A stretch of DNA of 45,012 nt from Pseudomonadota bacterium (GTDB lineage Bacteria > Myxococcota_A > Bradymonadia > UBA4248). The notes below the pieces were generated by a model. It worked only from the letters and a program-made list of their open reading frames with translations, made no database searches and was not told the DNA's origin. Made by a program: the position numbers and the translations under genes. Position 1 is the stretch's first letter; each line of letters opens with the position of its first letter. The stretch covers positions 1 through 45,012 of the forward strand of contig JAFRYG010000017.1 in NCBI GenBank assembly GCA_017441205.1. The letters are read 5' to 3'. Of the stretch, positions 8,712 through 19,200 are shown one piece after another.

Positions 8712-9352
8712 TAAGCATACTGTTTGAACCAGTTTTCGAGGGCCTGATCGATCTCATGCGCAACCGCGCGATAGATTTCCGGCAATTTTCCCATGGGATC
8801 GATGAGTTCCTCTTTTGGTTCGTCGAGCCATTGACCGAGCATGACGATCTTTTTTTCTGCGTCCGGACAGATGCGCATGATCTCCTGGCGATGGATTCTC
8901 TCCATGACGAAAATGACATCCGATGCGCGAACCATTACCTGTGAAATCGCGCTCGATCGGTGACTGGTCAGATCGAGTCCATTTTCCTGCGCAGTTTTTA
9001 TCATTTCTTCGGCGGCTGATCGCCCCTGAATGCGCAGCGTTCCGGCGGAAATCACCTGCACATCGCGATTTTGGGCGAGTTCTTTAAAACGCGCAGCACC
9101 GTAAGGGGAACGACACATATTGCCGCTGCAAACGAAAAGAACGCGCGACGGGAATGATTTTATTACGCCATTATCCGCCTGCTGAATAGGTTCAGGTTCC
9201 AGAGCAGTGTTTTGCGGTGTTTTTTGAGTTGGTTCCGTATTCGGTTCCGGTTCGGATGGCCTGCGTCGAATGGCCTCAAGCTCTTCCATTCCCTCTGGTT
9301 CGGCATGACTAAATCCGAAAATGCGTTCTCTCAAACGTTCTATCCACGACAT
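8711..9352 (-). CDS. Low-molecular-weight protein-tyrosine phosphatase family protein
   Basis: Cytoplasmic phosphatase of the LMW-PTP fold, 213 residues. The catalytic P-loop VCSGNMCRSP (Cys75, Arg81, the CX5R signature) and the late DPMGK segment with the general-acid Asp are present. The first 65 residues are an extra Pro/Glu-rich stretch not found in the minimal enzyme. The start at 9352 is chosen over the upstream TTG because GAGG sits six bases before this ATG. It lies eight bases after the nucleotidyltransferase gene, the last gene of a murI-led operon. LMW-PTPs near sugar-nucleotide and envelope genes often counter bacterial tyrosine kinases controlling polysaccharide export; no kinase is visible here, so the substrate is unknown. 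Arsenate reductases share the fold. Confidence 0.85.
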   Translation of the reverse strand: MSWIERLRERIFGFSHAEPEGMEELEAIRRRPSEPEPNTEPTQKTPQNTALEPEPIQQADNGVIKSFPSRVLFVCSGNMCRSPYGAARFKELAQNRDVQVISAGTLRIQGRSAAEEMIKTAQENGLDLTSHRSSAISQVMVRASDVIFVMERIHRQEIMRICPDAEKKIVMLGQWLDEPKEELIDPMGKLPEIYRAVAHEIDQALENWFKQYA

Positions 9353-9360
9353 ACCAAACC

Positions 9361-10380
9361 TCAATCAATGATCCATGCTCCATCCAGACGAATTCCACCT
9401 TTATCACAAATCATCTCATGACTTAAACACGTATTCTGCGCAATCTGTGCCCCCGCATGAATGCAGACATTTGGGCCTATTGTAACTGTAGAATCTATCT
9501 CTGAATCACCATAAATGCAGCTCGGAATTCCATCGTTCTGAGTACGGAGCAGCCATCTTCCCTCTGCCAATTTTTCGAGTGTTCTGCCGGGGTTATCATG
9601 CGAATTGAACTGCATTAAACAACGCACCTGAGCATCCAGATACGTTGCCGGCGTACCGACATCTGCAAAAAAAACATCACACTCCGGTTCATAGGCATGA
9701 ATTACATCACCGCGCCCAAGCATTTCACGGTAAATCTGCGTGACCAGACAAACATTCCTGCCATCCGGGATATTGTCCAATATGCGTCTTTCGACGATGT
9801 GAATGCCGCTGAAACAGCGCTGTCGGTAATCATCCAGCGGTTGGTTATTTTTCCACCAGTCGCGAATGCAGACGATTTCGTCGTCCACTACACCGATCAT
9901 TCCCAGTGATTGCCGGACGTTTTCATGAACCTGATGAGGTCTGGGCAGTACGACGAGCGTCACATCTGCGCCGGATTTTTCATGGGATTTCAATGCATCC
10001 GAAAGATCTGCCGCACACAAAACATCGCCATGATAAATGATAAAACGATCGCATTCCGGCATCAAACGCGCAACGCGTGCCGCGCCGCCGCCTGTTCCCA
10101 GTATTTCGCCTTCTTCGCGCGAAATCAGAATATCGCGCGTTGCATTCATCCATTTGCCATGGTTCATCGCTTCGATCATGCGATCCGGCAGATGATGAAC
10201 GTTCATCCCGAGTGCATCCACACCGGTGCACTCCAGGGAATGGCGCGCATAATGCGCCATGGGGACGCCGCAAAAAGGAATGGCCGGTTTGGGAATCACA
10301 TCCGTGAGCGGCGCAAGCCGCGATCCATAACCCGCACATAAAAGAATTCCGCCAATTTTCGACATTTTATTCTTATTCAT
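9361..10380 (-). CDS. Sugar-1-phosphate nucleotidyltransferase
   Basis: Enzyme that would join a nucleoside triphosphate to a sugar 1-phosphate, giving a nucleotide sugar for envelope polymers. The N-terminus carries the family signature GGILLCAGYGSRLAPLTD followed by PKP, and an Asp in the GDVLCA segment is the likely metal ligand. The C-terminal quarter (GDSEIDSTVTIGPNVCIHAG) looks like the start of a short left-handed beta-helix. The length, 339 residues, fits GDP-mannose or MurU-like enzymes; the exact substrate cannot be told from sequence alone. The ATG at 10380 is preferred to a GTG at 10389 by its spacing from AAGAG. Its neighbours are the small gene upstream and the phosphatase downstream. 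Confidence 0.82.
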   Translation of the reverse strand: MNKNKMSKIGGILLCAGYGSRLAPLTDVIPKPAIPFCGVPMAHYARHSLECTGVDALGMNVHHLPDRMIEAMNHGKWMNATRDILISREEGEILGTGGGAARVARLMPECDRFIIYHGDVLCAADLSDALKSHEKSGADVTLVVLPRPHQVHENVRQSLGMIGVVDDEIVCIRDWWKNNQPLDDYRQRCFSGIHIVERRILDNIPDGRNVCLVTQIYREMLGRGDVIHAYEPECDVFFADVGTPATYLDAQVRCLMQFNSHDNPGRTLEKLAEGRWLLRTQNDGIPSCIYGDSEIDSTVTIGPNVCIHAGAQIAQNTCLSHEMICDKGGIRLDGAWIID

Positions 10381-10413
10381 TTCAGTCACTCTTCACGCTG
10401 GGCCCCATCCCAC

Positions 10414-10575
10414 TTAATCACCCTTCCTCGGTGGGAAGGGGGGGGACTTTGGTTCTGGAATCACTTTCCCCGGTGGTTCACCTCGAACCAAGCTCATTTT
10501 GCCCTCTTCATCATCAAGATCGTTTCTAAAGATCGTAAGTTCCGGATTTCGGGAATGGGAAATGGGTTCGGACAT
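10414..10575 (-). CDS. Small hypothetical protein (53 aa) inside the murI operon
   Basis: An open frame of 54 codons including the stop, too short for ordinary ORF calling. It begins MSEPISHSRNPELTIF, is followed by an acidic RNDLDDEEGKM segment and ends in a Pro-rich basic tail. A second in-frame ATG directly upstream (10578) is equally possible; GGAAG lies six bases before it. It starts about 28 bases after the murI stop and ends 33 bases before the nucleotidyltransferase, on the same strand, which supports a real gene. The tail codons run through eight consecutive C bases (10438-10445), a possible slippage site. I do not recognise the product. Confidence 0.55.
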   Translation of the reverse strand: MSEPISHSRNPELTIFRNDLDDEEGKMSLVRGEPPGKVIPEPKSPPFPPRKGD

Positions 10576-10605
10576 CATGATTCACTTCCGGCTGCCGACG
10601 CGAAA

Positions 10606-11439
10606 CTAAACGATATCGATATGCGAAACATTGACCGGCGGTTCATGCATAAAAGATCTCCCGACCGCAGAAAACTGCTGAGGATCATCGGTAACCAGAT
10701 AGTCAGACCAGCCGGATTCACTGGTCTGCCTGAGCAGATGACGATCTTTAAGATGCTCTACCAGAGATTTTGCCGTTGCCTGAGCGCAATCGCACAAAAC
10801 CATGTGCCGATCGAGTGATGCAAGCGTTTCCTGAATCAGGGATTTCAGCACGGGATAATGTGTACAGCCAAGGATGAGCGTATCCATTTCGTGCCCGTTC
10901 GAAAGTGCAATCAGATCTTCGAGATATTTTCGCACCACCAAACGCGCGACATCCGTTTCGGCCCAGCCTTCCTCGACGAGAGGTACAAACAGGGGACATG
11001 CCAAACCATAGACATGGGCATTTGGATCGATGGCCTGAATCGCGCGCGTATAAGCCTGGCTGGCAATGGTCGCTCGCGTACCGATAATGCCGATGCATTT
11101 CGATTTTGATACATCCACCGCCATCCTGGACGCCGGTTCAATGACTCCGAATACCGGCACATCGAATGCTTCGTTCAGGGCATCCAGTGCATGTGCACTT
11201 GCGGTATTACAGGCGATGACAATCGCCTTGACATGCCTGTTGACCAATTGACGCGCACAGGACGTCGCATAGCGAACGATGGTCTGGGGCGTACGGTTAC
11301 CATAGGGAACGCGCGCTGTATCGCCCAAATACACGAGATCCTCATGCGGCAATGCCTGACGAACCGCATCCAATACAGTCAGACCGCCTACGCCGCTGTC
11401 AAAAACACCGATGGGGCGATCAATTTTGCTCTCTTCCAT
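10606..11439 (-). CDS. murI: Glutamate racemase
   Basis: Cofactor-independent enzyme converting L-glutamate to D-glutamate for peptidoglycan synthesis in the cytoplasm. The family hallmarks are all visible: FDSGVGG (residues 13-19), the first catalytic cysteine in ACNTAS (Cys77) and the second in GCTHYP (Cys192). The length of 277 residues is normal. The start at 11439 is chosen because AAGGTG lies eight bases upstream and homology begins within ten residues; the open frame extends to 11598 but would run through the intergenic hairpins. It leads a probable operon with the small gene, the nucleotidyltransferase and the phosphatase. Confidence 0.95.
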   Translation of the reverse strand: MEESKIDRPIGVFDSGVGGLTVLDAVRQALPHEDLVYLGDTARVPYGNRTPQTIVRYATSCARQLVNRHVKAIVIACNTASAHALDALNEAFDVPVFGVIEPASRMAVDVSKSKCIGIIGTRATIASQAYTRAIQAIDPNAHVYGLACPLFVPLVEEGWAETDVARLVVRKYLEDLIALSNGHEMDTLILGCTHYPVLKSLIQETLASLDRHMVLCDCAQATAKSLVEHLKDRHLLRQTSESGWSDYLVTDDPQQFSAVGRSFMHEPPVNVSHIDIV

Positions 11440-11503
11440 GATTACACACCTTCGACGCGCATCCTGCGCGCAGATATTTACTTTTTCATTCTTTCGGCAC
11501 AAA

Positions 11504-11589
11504 CGGCGCGTATTTGCGCAGCAAATAGCGACGTGGGGGCAGGCGCGTATGGCCTCAGGCCATAGCGCCGAAGGGGGCCGCCGCCCCCT
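11504..11589 (+). repeat. Bulged-G hairpins and one plain hairpin between murI and the glycosyltransferase
   Basis: 11504-11533: outer stem CGgCGC / GCGaCG, unpaired G, inner stem TATTTGC / GCAAATA, loop GCA. 11542-11569: outer GGCGC / GCGCC, unpaired G, inner TATGGCC / GGCCATA, loop TCA. 11572-11589: simple AGGGGGC / GCCCCCT hairpin. They fall between divergent genes, so here they cannot be simple 3' terminators of both. Confidence 0.75.
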
Positions 11590-11648
11590 CCAAACCACAG
11601 AAAATCACATTAAATGAGGTTGCAGACCGTGGCAAGATTTTAAACGTT

Positions 11649-11674
11649 ACTCCGAACCGGAGTTCGATTATACT
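11649..11674 (+). promoter_or_regulatory. Possible promoter and dyad upstream of the glycosyltransferase
   Basis: A TATACT box (11669-11674) stands about 65 bases before the start codon. Just upstream is the perfect dyad ACTCCG-AAC-CGGAGT (11649-11663), where a regulator could bind in the spacer. The -35 element is poor, so this is a weak call. Confidence 0.3.
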
Positions 11675-11738
11675 TCATGCATTCAGAGACAGAATCCCGG
11701 ATTTCTGTCCGTATTTTCAACAACAGTGGGAACATACT

Positions 11739-12905
11739 ATGAAAATTGCTTACATTTTTGATCAGGTCATGCCAAGCATCGTCACCGAATCCATGCAGCC
11801 AATCAACACCCTGTCGGCACTCGCCAAACAGGGGTGCGACTGTACTCTGTTCATACCCGCCTCCAATTGTGATGACATGCCGACCCCGGAATCCCTGCGC
11901 AAATACTATAATGTGGACGGGGAATTTAAGATCGATTTGATCCACTCCATTTATCCCGGTCCGAGGATGCCGCAAAAAGTCATTCATCCGATGATTTGCG
12001 CGACACTTCTGAGGAAAAAGCTGGCAACATTCGATGTTGTTTATTCGCGCAATATTCCAGCCATCATGGCCTGTCTGATGTCCAGAATTCCCGCACTGTA
12101 CGATACATACCGCCCATGGCCGGAACAGTATCAGGCTTTGATTCCGCTGTTTAGATTGATGTTTGCATCGAAGTATTTTCTGGGCATGACGCTGCACTCC
12201 GAATATGCGCGTCAATGTTATATTGACCACGGCTTTGATCCCGAAAGACTTTGCACAGCCCATAACGGCTATGAAAAATCACATTACGAGCCTGTACTTT
12301 CAAAGCACGAAGCCCGCGAAATGCTGGGACTGCCGCTGGATGCCAAGATTGCCGCCTATGCCGGAAGGTTCGATATGAAAAAAGGGCTCGACCACCTTTT
12401 GATGCTTGCCAAAGCAAGACCCGATGTCACATTCCTGTTCATCGGCGGTGGATACGATCTGGACGTCAAATCGGAATTCGAAATCGAAGCAGCCAAATTA
12501 TCCAACTGCATTATTACCGGATGGAAAAAATACAACGAAATTCCGCAGTATCTCTATGCTTCGGATATCGTCATGATTCCCCCGTCAGCGTCACCGCTCA
12601 AAAAAGCGGGCCACACGGTTCTGCCGCTCAAACTGTATTCCTACATTGCCAGCGGGCGGGCGATCTATGCCCCACAGGCTCCCGATACAGCAGAATTGCT
12701 GCACCATAATCGAAATGCGTGGCTCGTTCCCCCGGACAATTTCGATGAGGAATTAAAAGGATTTTCGGAACTCATCGACAATCCGGAGCTGCTCGAGAGG
12801 CTCGGAAATGCCGCTGCTGAAGACGCCAAGAATCTGACCTGGGATGCGCGCGCCAAAACCATTTGTGCTTTCGTGAAAAGCCGCAAACAGGTCATGGGGT
12901 TCTAA
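11739..12905 (+). CDS. Glycosyltransferase, GT-B fold (family 4 type)
   Basis: Transfers a sugar from a nucleotide donor to a growing envelope glycan or other acceptor. The 388-residue chain has the two-domain GT-B plan: the N-terminal half begins MKIAYIFDQ and contains the acceptor-side fold; the C-terminal half has AAYAGRFDMKKGLDHLL, FLFIGGG, and a late PLKLYSYIASGRAIYAP segment where family 4 enzymes bind the donor. The classical EX7E Glu pair is replaced by a less typical sequence, so the sugar is not predictable. GGGAA lies seven bases before the ATG. The gene stands alone, divergent from the murI operon. Confidence 0.85.
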   Translation: MKIAYIFDQVMPSIVTESMQPINTLSALAKQGCDCTLFIPASNCDDMPTPESLRKYYNVDGEFKIDLIHSIYPGPRMPQKVIHPMICATLLRKKLATFDVVYSRNIPAIMACLMSRIPALYDTYRPWPEQYQALIPLFRLMFASKYFLGMTLHSEYARQCYIDHGFDPERLCTAHNGYEKSHYEPVLSKHEAREMLGLPLDAKIAAYAGRFDMKKGLDHLLMLAKARPDVTFLFIGGGYDLDVKSEFEIEAAKLSNCIITGWKKYNEIPQYLYASDIVMIPPSASPLKKAGHTVLPLKLYSYIASGRAIYAPQAPDTAELLHHNRNAWLVPPDNFDEELKGFSELIDNPELLERLGNAAAEDAKNLTWDARAKTICAFVKSRKQVMGF

Positions 12906-13042
12906 ACTGCTCACCTCTCCCTGGGGTGATAAGGGAATAATTTGCCCTATACAGAGAGGGAGAAAAGACGACCATATTCACACAGTTCCCAGTGAAGTCA
13001 TTCACACATCTTCGCCAACAGCCATTCCTTTAAATCTGACAT

Positions 13043-13070
13043 AAAAAAAAGGGCGCATCAGGCGCCCTTT
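13043..13070 (-). terminator. Rho-independent terminator of the OmpA-like gene
   Basis: On the minus strand AAAGGGCGC and GCGCCCTTT pair around a five-base loop and run into eight T, 24 bases after the stop codon of the OmpA-family gene. Confidence 0.88.
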
Positions 13071-13093
13071 GGTATATGCAGCAATTACCGCAA

Positions 13094-14131
13094 TTACAGC
13101 TTCGTCCAGCTTCCGAGGCCATCAACAGGTGCAATATTTGACAGGATGTAGACTGCGCGGCGGTTGCGTTCTTCCGGCGTATTGTCCGGTGTATCGACAG
13201 CAAGCCCACGTTCACCGGCGCCACGATAATAGGTTGGAATGCTGAGTCCGTGCTGTGTGAACCAGGATGCGATGGAACGTGCACGATTCAGGCTAAGCTT
13301 GACATTTTTATTGTCCGGACCAACGGTATCGGTGTGACCGGTAATATAAAGGTTGACAGCGACGCGATCGAATTTGCGTACCTTATCCAAAATGATTTCG
13401 AGTGGTTCGTGCAGATATTGCTCCTGATCGGGACGAATATTGTACTTGTTGGTATCAAAAACGACATCTGTATGCGGAATCAGGAAGGACATAATCGTAT
13501 TGGATGCCCAGGATCCTGTCGTTTCATCTGTAACCTTAATCTCAAGGAGAACCGGCTTTTTGGCCGATGCTTTCCACGAAAGGGTATAATCCTTCATGGA
13601 GCCCACCGCTTTATCGACAGTATCGATCACGGTTCCATCTTCTGCCGTAACCGTAATACTCGCCCGATTGAACGGACGCGAGGCATGCAGAACGACGTGA
13701 TTGGTCGTTGGTACGAGCTCTTTGATTTCGTTCAAATCGACATTGAGGGACAGGGGGGTCGATGCACCACAAACGAATTCATGGGTATTCCGGACGCTCA
13801 CTGCACCGCCCATATTGAGCTTACCGCTGATGGAAACACCGCAGTTGTATTTGCCCGGATTCTGATTCCATGAAATCGTTTTTACCTCGCCCTTTTTCAT
13901 TGAACCAAATTGTTGTCGAACGACCTGAGGAGCACAGTTTGTAATGGCAACTTCGACATCCTGAAGCGACTCATTGGCGATGATGCGAAGCTGGGCCGGC
14001 TGATCCGCAGAGTGATGCTGCATGACTTCATAACGCAGAGGATCCTGAGCAAGCGCCGTGTTGGCCGCTGCGCAGAGAAGACCACATGCACCAAGACCGC
14101 ATAAGAATAATTTCAGGATATTGCGTTTCAT
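13094..14131 (-). CDS. OmpA-family peptidoglycan-binding envelope protein
   Basis: Exported 345-residue protein. A signal peptide ends around ANTALAQ, giving a periplasmic or outer-membrane location. Residues about 30-215 form a beta-rich region of unknown fold. The C-terminal 120 residues are the OmpA-like domain: FDTNKYNIRP, ITGHTDTVGPD and LSLNRARSIASWF carry the conserved Asp and Arg that hold diaminopimelate of peptidoglycan. AAGGAG precedes the ATG by eight bases. A strong terminator follows, and no gene shares its strand nearby, so it is likely a single-gene unit. Its job is probably to link envelope layers. Confidence 0.9.
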   Translation of the reverse strand: MKRNILKLFLCGLGACGLLCAAANTALAQDPLRYEVMQHHSADQPAQLRIIANESLQDVEVAITNCAPQVVRQQFGSMKKGEVKTISWNQNPGKYNCGVSISGKLNMGGAVSVRNTHEFVCGASTPLSLNVDLNEIKELVPTTNHVVLHASRPFNRASITVTAEDGTVIDTVDKAVGSMKDYTLSWKASAKKPVLLEIKVTDETTGSWASNTIMSFLIPHTDVVFDTNKYNIRPDQEQYLHEPLEIILDKVRKFDRVAVNLYITGHTDTVGPDNKNVKLSLNRARSIASWFTQHGLSIPTYYRGAGERGLAVDTPDNTPEERNRRAVYILSNIAPVDGLGSWTKL

Positions 14132-14453
14132 TACTTTTACTCCTTATTTGTCAGATAATATTCCATATTTTGACATCCATAAGACGCCATTCTGAACGAA
14201 CACATTAGAACAGGATTTCTGTTATGTCGATACTGCGAATGAAAATAACTCGCAGGCCATGCGTATAATAGCAAAAAGCCGGCCAAAAGTGATCCTTAGT
14301 TCAATAAAAAAATTCACCGCAGCCATTGACCAATTCATTACAAAATCGCGCTCCAGACTGTGTTCGACAACTTGAAAACAAAATGATGATGTCGTATGTA
14401 TGTGCGCCCACTTTGTTGGGGAATTATTTTTCAAAAAAAGAGGATAAGATAAT
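14132..14453. other. Divergent intergenic region between the OmpA-like gene and gltX
   Basis: About 320 bases that should hold promoters for both flanking genes. I see TTGACA-like and TATTAT-like hexamers but no pair with good spacing that I would defend, and no ORF or strong hairpin. Confidence 0.5.
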
Positions 14454-15842
14454 ATGACGGTACGTGTTCGTTTTGCGCCTTCACCAACGGGTTTTATGCA
14501 TCTTGGGAATGCCCGCACGGCTCTTTTTAACTGGCTGTATGCACGCCACATGGGTGGTCAGTTTATCCTTCGCATTGAGGATACCGATCGTGAACGCCAC
14601 ACAGAAGCAGCGGTTCAAGTTATTTATGACAGTCTCAAATGGATGGGACTGAACTGGGACGGTCCAGTTCTTCGCCAGTCTGAACGGCTTGCCATCTATC
14701 ACGAAGTTGCACAGAAACTGATCGACGAAGGCAAAGCCTATCGCTGCAACTGCACGCGGGAAGAGCTCGAAGCCAAAAAAGAAGCCATGAAAGAAACGGC
14801 AAATCATGCCTGCTACGATGGTACCTGCCGGGAAAAAAATCTCGGTCCGGACTGCGGCACGCATGTCGTTCGCTTCAAAATGCCCAAAGAAGGCGAATCT
14901 ACCTTCGAAGATATGATCCAGGGAACCATTACAAAGAATTACAAGGATTTGGACGACTTTATTATGGTTCGGTCCGATGGCATGCCGACCTATCAGTTCG
15001 CCGTTGTCGTCGATGATCTGGCTCTCCAGATTACCCATGTCATCCGCGGCGCGGATCACATCGACAATACGCATTGCCAGATCGCCCTCTATCATGCCCT
15101 GGGCAAAGAGCCTCCAAGATTTGCGCATGCACCAAGAATTGATGGTCTGTCGAAGCGAAAAGGCAGTCCTTCGGTCGAATATTACCGCGAAGCCCTCGGA
15201 CTTCTTCCCGAAGGTCTGAACAACTATATCGCGCGGCTCGGCTGGTCACACGGTGATGACGAAATCTTCTCGATGCAGGAACTCATCGAAAAATTCGATA
15301 TCTGCGACGTGAATCGCGCCAACGGTGAATTCGATGAAGAAAAGCTCAAATGGGTAAATGAACAGCAGCTCCGCCTCGTTCCCATTGAAGAAATCGCAGA
15401 TCACACGCTCGAACGGTACGAAAAAGCCGGAATCAAAGTGGAAAAAGGAGAGTGGCTTTACAAACTGCTCGAAATGATGCGCAAACGAGCGCACAGCCTC
15501 AACGAAATTGTTAGTGACAGCCTGTTCATCTGGAATGCGCCGCAAACCTATGACGAAGCCAGCGTTTCCAAGCATTTTAATGCCGATACCCCGGCACTGC
15601 TCGAAGACTTGGCCAACGCCATTCAGAACATCACCGACTGGTCTGAAACAGCCATCGAAGCTGCTTTTAACGAAATCGCAGCCAACCGCAGTCTGAAAAT
15701 GGGCAAAGTTGCACAACCCGCCCGCACCGCCATCGTCGGCATTGCACAGTCTCCCGGAATTTATGAGGTTGTCTGGTTCGTCGGCAAAGACGAGACGGTC
15801 CGCCGTCTGCACAAAGCAGCTGAGTTTATAAAAAATCGCTAA
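14454..15842 (+). CDS. gltX: Glutamyl-tRNA synthetase
   Basis: Class I aminoacyl-tRNA synthetase that charges tRNA-Glu (and, in bacteria lacking GlnRS, tRNA-Gln) with glutamate. The HIGH-type motif is RFAPSPTGFMHLGNARTALF near the N-terminus, and the KMSKS-type motif is GLSKRKGS near residue 243. The length, 462 residues, is normal. A zinc-type CNC...C cluster follows the first catalytic half (YRCNCTREE, HACYDGTC). GAGG lies eight bases before the ATG. It is monocistronic by context. Whether it is discriminating cannot be read from the sequence. Confidence 0.96.
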   Translation: MTVRVRFAPSPTGFMHLGNARTALFNWLYARHMGGQFILRIEDTDRERHTEAAVQVIYDSLKWMGLNWDGPVLRQSERLAIYHEVAQKLIDEGKAYRCNCTREELEAKKEAMKETANHACYDGTCREKNLGPDCGTHVVRFKMPKEGESTFEDMIQGTITKNYKDLDDFIMVRSDGMPTYQFAVVVDDLALQITHVIRGADHIDNTHCQIALYHALGKEPPRFAHAPRIDGLSKRKGSPSVEYYREALGLLPEGLNNYIARLGWSHGDDEIFSMQELIEKFDICDVNRANGEFDEEKLKWVNEQQLRLVPIEEIADHTLERYEKAGIKVEKGEWLYKLLEMMRKRAHSLNEIVSDSLFIWNAPQTYDEASVSKHFNADTPALLEDLANAIQNITDWSETAIEAAFNEIAANRSLKMGKVAQPARTAIVGIAQSPGIYEVVWFVGKDETVRRLHKAAEFIKNR

Positions 15843-16235
15843 AAATCATAAACAATCTTGACCCGACATGCATTCATATTTATGTAATGCATGTCGCTGC
15901 CATTCAGCATGACATTGGACAACTTCGGGGGAAACAAATCTGGTTGTCAATGTCCAGGGCAGGGTCCTTTTCATTCACCACATGCTCTGCATGTGCGTGA
16001 ATTATCCTTATTTCTGTGAACAGGAGTCCGTTCTCATTCGTCTCCGGCAAATTATCTGAGAACCAGTCATCATCCCTAATGCCAGAATCTTCGCTATGAC
16101 GACACCAAACGTATCATGACTGCTATTCTGCTGAATTCCGTATCATGAGCAGTTTTTCATATTATCCCAACAATTCGGGAATGATTCAGCCAATGCTTCC
16201 GGCTTTCACTCCCGAGTCTTTCTGACAGGCTTAGT
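15843..16235. other. Intergenic region with two long hairpins after gltX
   Basis: 15864-15896: a perfect 11-bp stem CGACATGCATT / AATGCATGTCG with an 11-base loop. 15911-15954: arms GACATTG-g-ACAAC and GTTGTCAATGTC pair over 12 bp with one unpaired G. Neither is followed by a T-run. The remaining 280 bases before the SNF2 gene show no gene I can support. Confidence 0.6.
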
Positions 16236-19200
16236 GTGAATAGATCAAAGATTTTCGTGCGTGATTATAACCCGGTACACGCAACTTTTGTGACGCGCAG
16301 AAATGCGCCTTCAGACGGTTATTTGTTTCTCTGGGGACCAGAAGAACCCGACAAATTTGATTGGTCAAGAGGACTGCGAAAAGCCGGACTGCAGGATTTT
16401 CCTTCGTCGCGCCTGCTCCCGGCCGAAACTCGATTGATTCTGCCGGCAAGGGACGGCCGATATCGAATCGAAAGCGTCAAAGGAAGAAAAATGGAGATGA
16501 TCGATGCCATAAAGGTATTCGGAACCGCTCCACTCAATCCCCCAAAAGACCGACAAAAAAGCCGAAGACTAGCCTGTCCATCCATGGCCGCATGGATTTG
16601 TGCCGCTAAATTTGCACTCGAACTCATTGCCCGGCAATGCTTCATTCCCATGCTTAAAACCAATGGACATGAACTGTACGCCGTCTGGCAGGCATCATTC
16701 GAAAGTTCGCTTGATATCGGAAAACTCAGACAAATCGCAAGCCTAATGCCGGTCTGCGCACATGCATTATACAGTGCTCCGCATAATCGGTGGGAACGCC
16801 AGGGAAAAGGACGGCATCGGAAACCCACCATGATGTGGCATCCCGAAGCACTGCTCAGAGCATTTCTCGACGCAGCCATTGATGCATACATCCGATATCT
16901 GATGGCAATGCCGCAAAATGCACAATGCATCAAAAAAATCGATCAGACGCTGCTCGCAATGGATCATCCCGAACCCTCTATGCCTCTGAGCGAATTGCTT
17001 TATTATCAGTACAATATTGATATCAATACGCTCAAAGCTCATGCCGCCCGAATCGTCGATCTTACGATTGCTGCACATAACAACACAAATACTGACGAAG
17101 CCGACGACGAAGAAGACCTCGACGAAGATGAAACTGAATTGGATGAATCAGAGGACGATGTCGAGGATTTGTCCGAAGATACCGACGATGAAGCTCAGGA
17201 TATGGCGGCATCCGATAATCCGGATGAAGAAGCATCTTATATGGATGAATCCGCAGCCCCGGATTCCGGTCAGGATAATTCTTCTGCTCCCCGCGAATCC
17301 AAAATCATCGATCCCGAAATCCTCGCTCAAATGCAGTTTCATGAACTCAGACATCTCATGCCCATGAAAGAGTATGTCTATCCGGTCCCGGTCGAAATCA
17401 ATACGCTCACGAGCTGGGAATCCCGTTGGTTCAAAGCACTTGTTGGCGAAAAATCCCAATCCCGAATCAACTATCATCTCGAAGATCCACAGCTCATCGA
17501 AGCCATGACGCAATGGATTGCTCCCATTAGGGAAAGCAACGATCTGCACGATATTGAAGCAAGAACCGGCTTCTGGCTTGAGGCACCAACCCCCGACACC
17601 CAGAACTTCTGGTTTTTAAGATATGTCCTCGTTGCCGCAGACGATCCAAGCCTTGCAATTCCTGCAAGTATCGTGTTCTCAATAGGTACGGAACGACTCA
17701 GAATTGATCAGCATTGTTTCGAAAATCCACAGGAACAGCTGCTGACGGACCTCGGCAAGGCTGCTCAGTATTTTGAACCCCTTCGCGCAAGCCTGAATCA
17801 ATCCAAACCCGAAGGTGTCTTTTTGGACGTTCATCAGGCATGGACTTTCATTTCGGAAGTCAGCCCACAGCTTTACTCGGAAGGATTCGACGTCAGACTA
17901 CCGGAACAGCTCACGGACCAGGGTTCGCGACGACTCAGGGCTCGCTTTAAAATATGTGATGCCAGACCCGAAGATATCGATAAGAGCTACTTCGGTCTCA
18001 ATGATCTGGCTGGTTTCCAATGGGAAGCTGCGCTCGGAGACGAAGTCGTTTCGGCTGAAGAATTCCGCGAAATCGTTGCACTCAAACAACCCCTCGTCCA
18101 ATGGAAAGGGTCCTGGGTCCTCGTCGATCCGGTTCAGCTGCGCGATATCGAAAATCTCATCAACAGCAACGAATCCCATGGAACGCTGACGCGCTTTGAT
18201 GCCATGAACAGGGCTCTCACCGGCGTCGCCGATCCCAATTCCCCAAATGCCAATATCGAAATCGTTATCGAAGGCAAAATCGCCGATGTCCTCGAACGCC
18301 TGACGCAGGAAGATATCGCCGATATGACGCTCAGAGCACCCGACACCTTCGTCGGAACGCTGCGCCCCTATCAGGAACGCGGCGTCGCATGGCTCTCCTA
18401 TCAGCAAAGACTGGGACTCGGATGCTGCCTCGCCGACGACATGGGACTCGGTAAAACCATTCAGCTGATTTGCCACGTACTGTGCCAAATCCAGAAGCAC
18501 CCCAATGATATTCGCGGAACGCTGCTCATCTGCCCCATGAGCGTCGTGGGTAACTGGAAGCGCGAATTTTCCAGATTTGCCCCAAGCGTCAATGTAATCA
18601 TCCATCACGGTTCAGAACGTGCACAGGATCTCGAAACGCTCAAAGCACAGCTCCAGACACCGGGATCTGTCGTCATCACGACGTATGGGCTGATCACCCG
18701 CAATTCCGATTTTCTGTTCATGCATCAATGGGCCCTCATCGTTCTCGACGAAGCTCAGGCCATTAAAAATGCTTCTACAAAACGATCCATGCTCGTTCGC
18801 GAACTGCAGGCAGAATTCCGCGTCGCTCTGACGGGAACTCCTATCGAAAATCGACTCGCAGAACTCTGGTCGATCCTCGATTTCCTCAATCCCGGCCTTC
18901 TGGGAACCCATGCAAAATTCCAGCGATTATACGGCATCCCCATCGAACGAAATAACGATGAATCCGCTATGGAACGCCTGCGAAATCTCGTCTCCCCCTT
19001 CATTCTGAGACGCGTCAAGTCCGATCCCAAAATCATCCAGGATCTTCCCGATAAAATGGAGCACAAAATCTACTGCACGCTCACGCGTGAACAGGCTACG
19101 CTTTATCAGGCTCTCGTCGATGCTGAAATGGGCAAAATCGAGTCGGCAACAGGAATCGCACGGCATGGCCAGGTCCTCGCACTCCTTACGCGTCTCAAGC

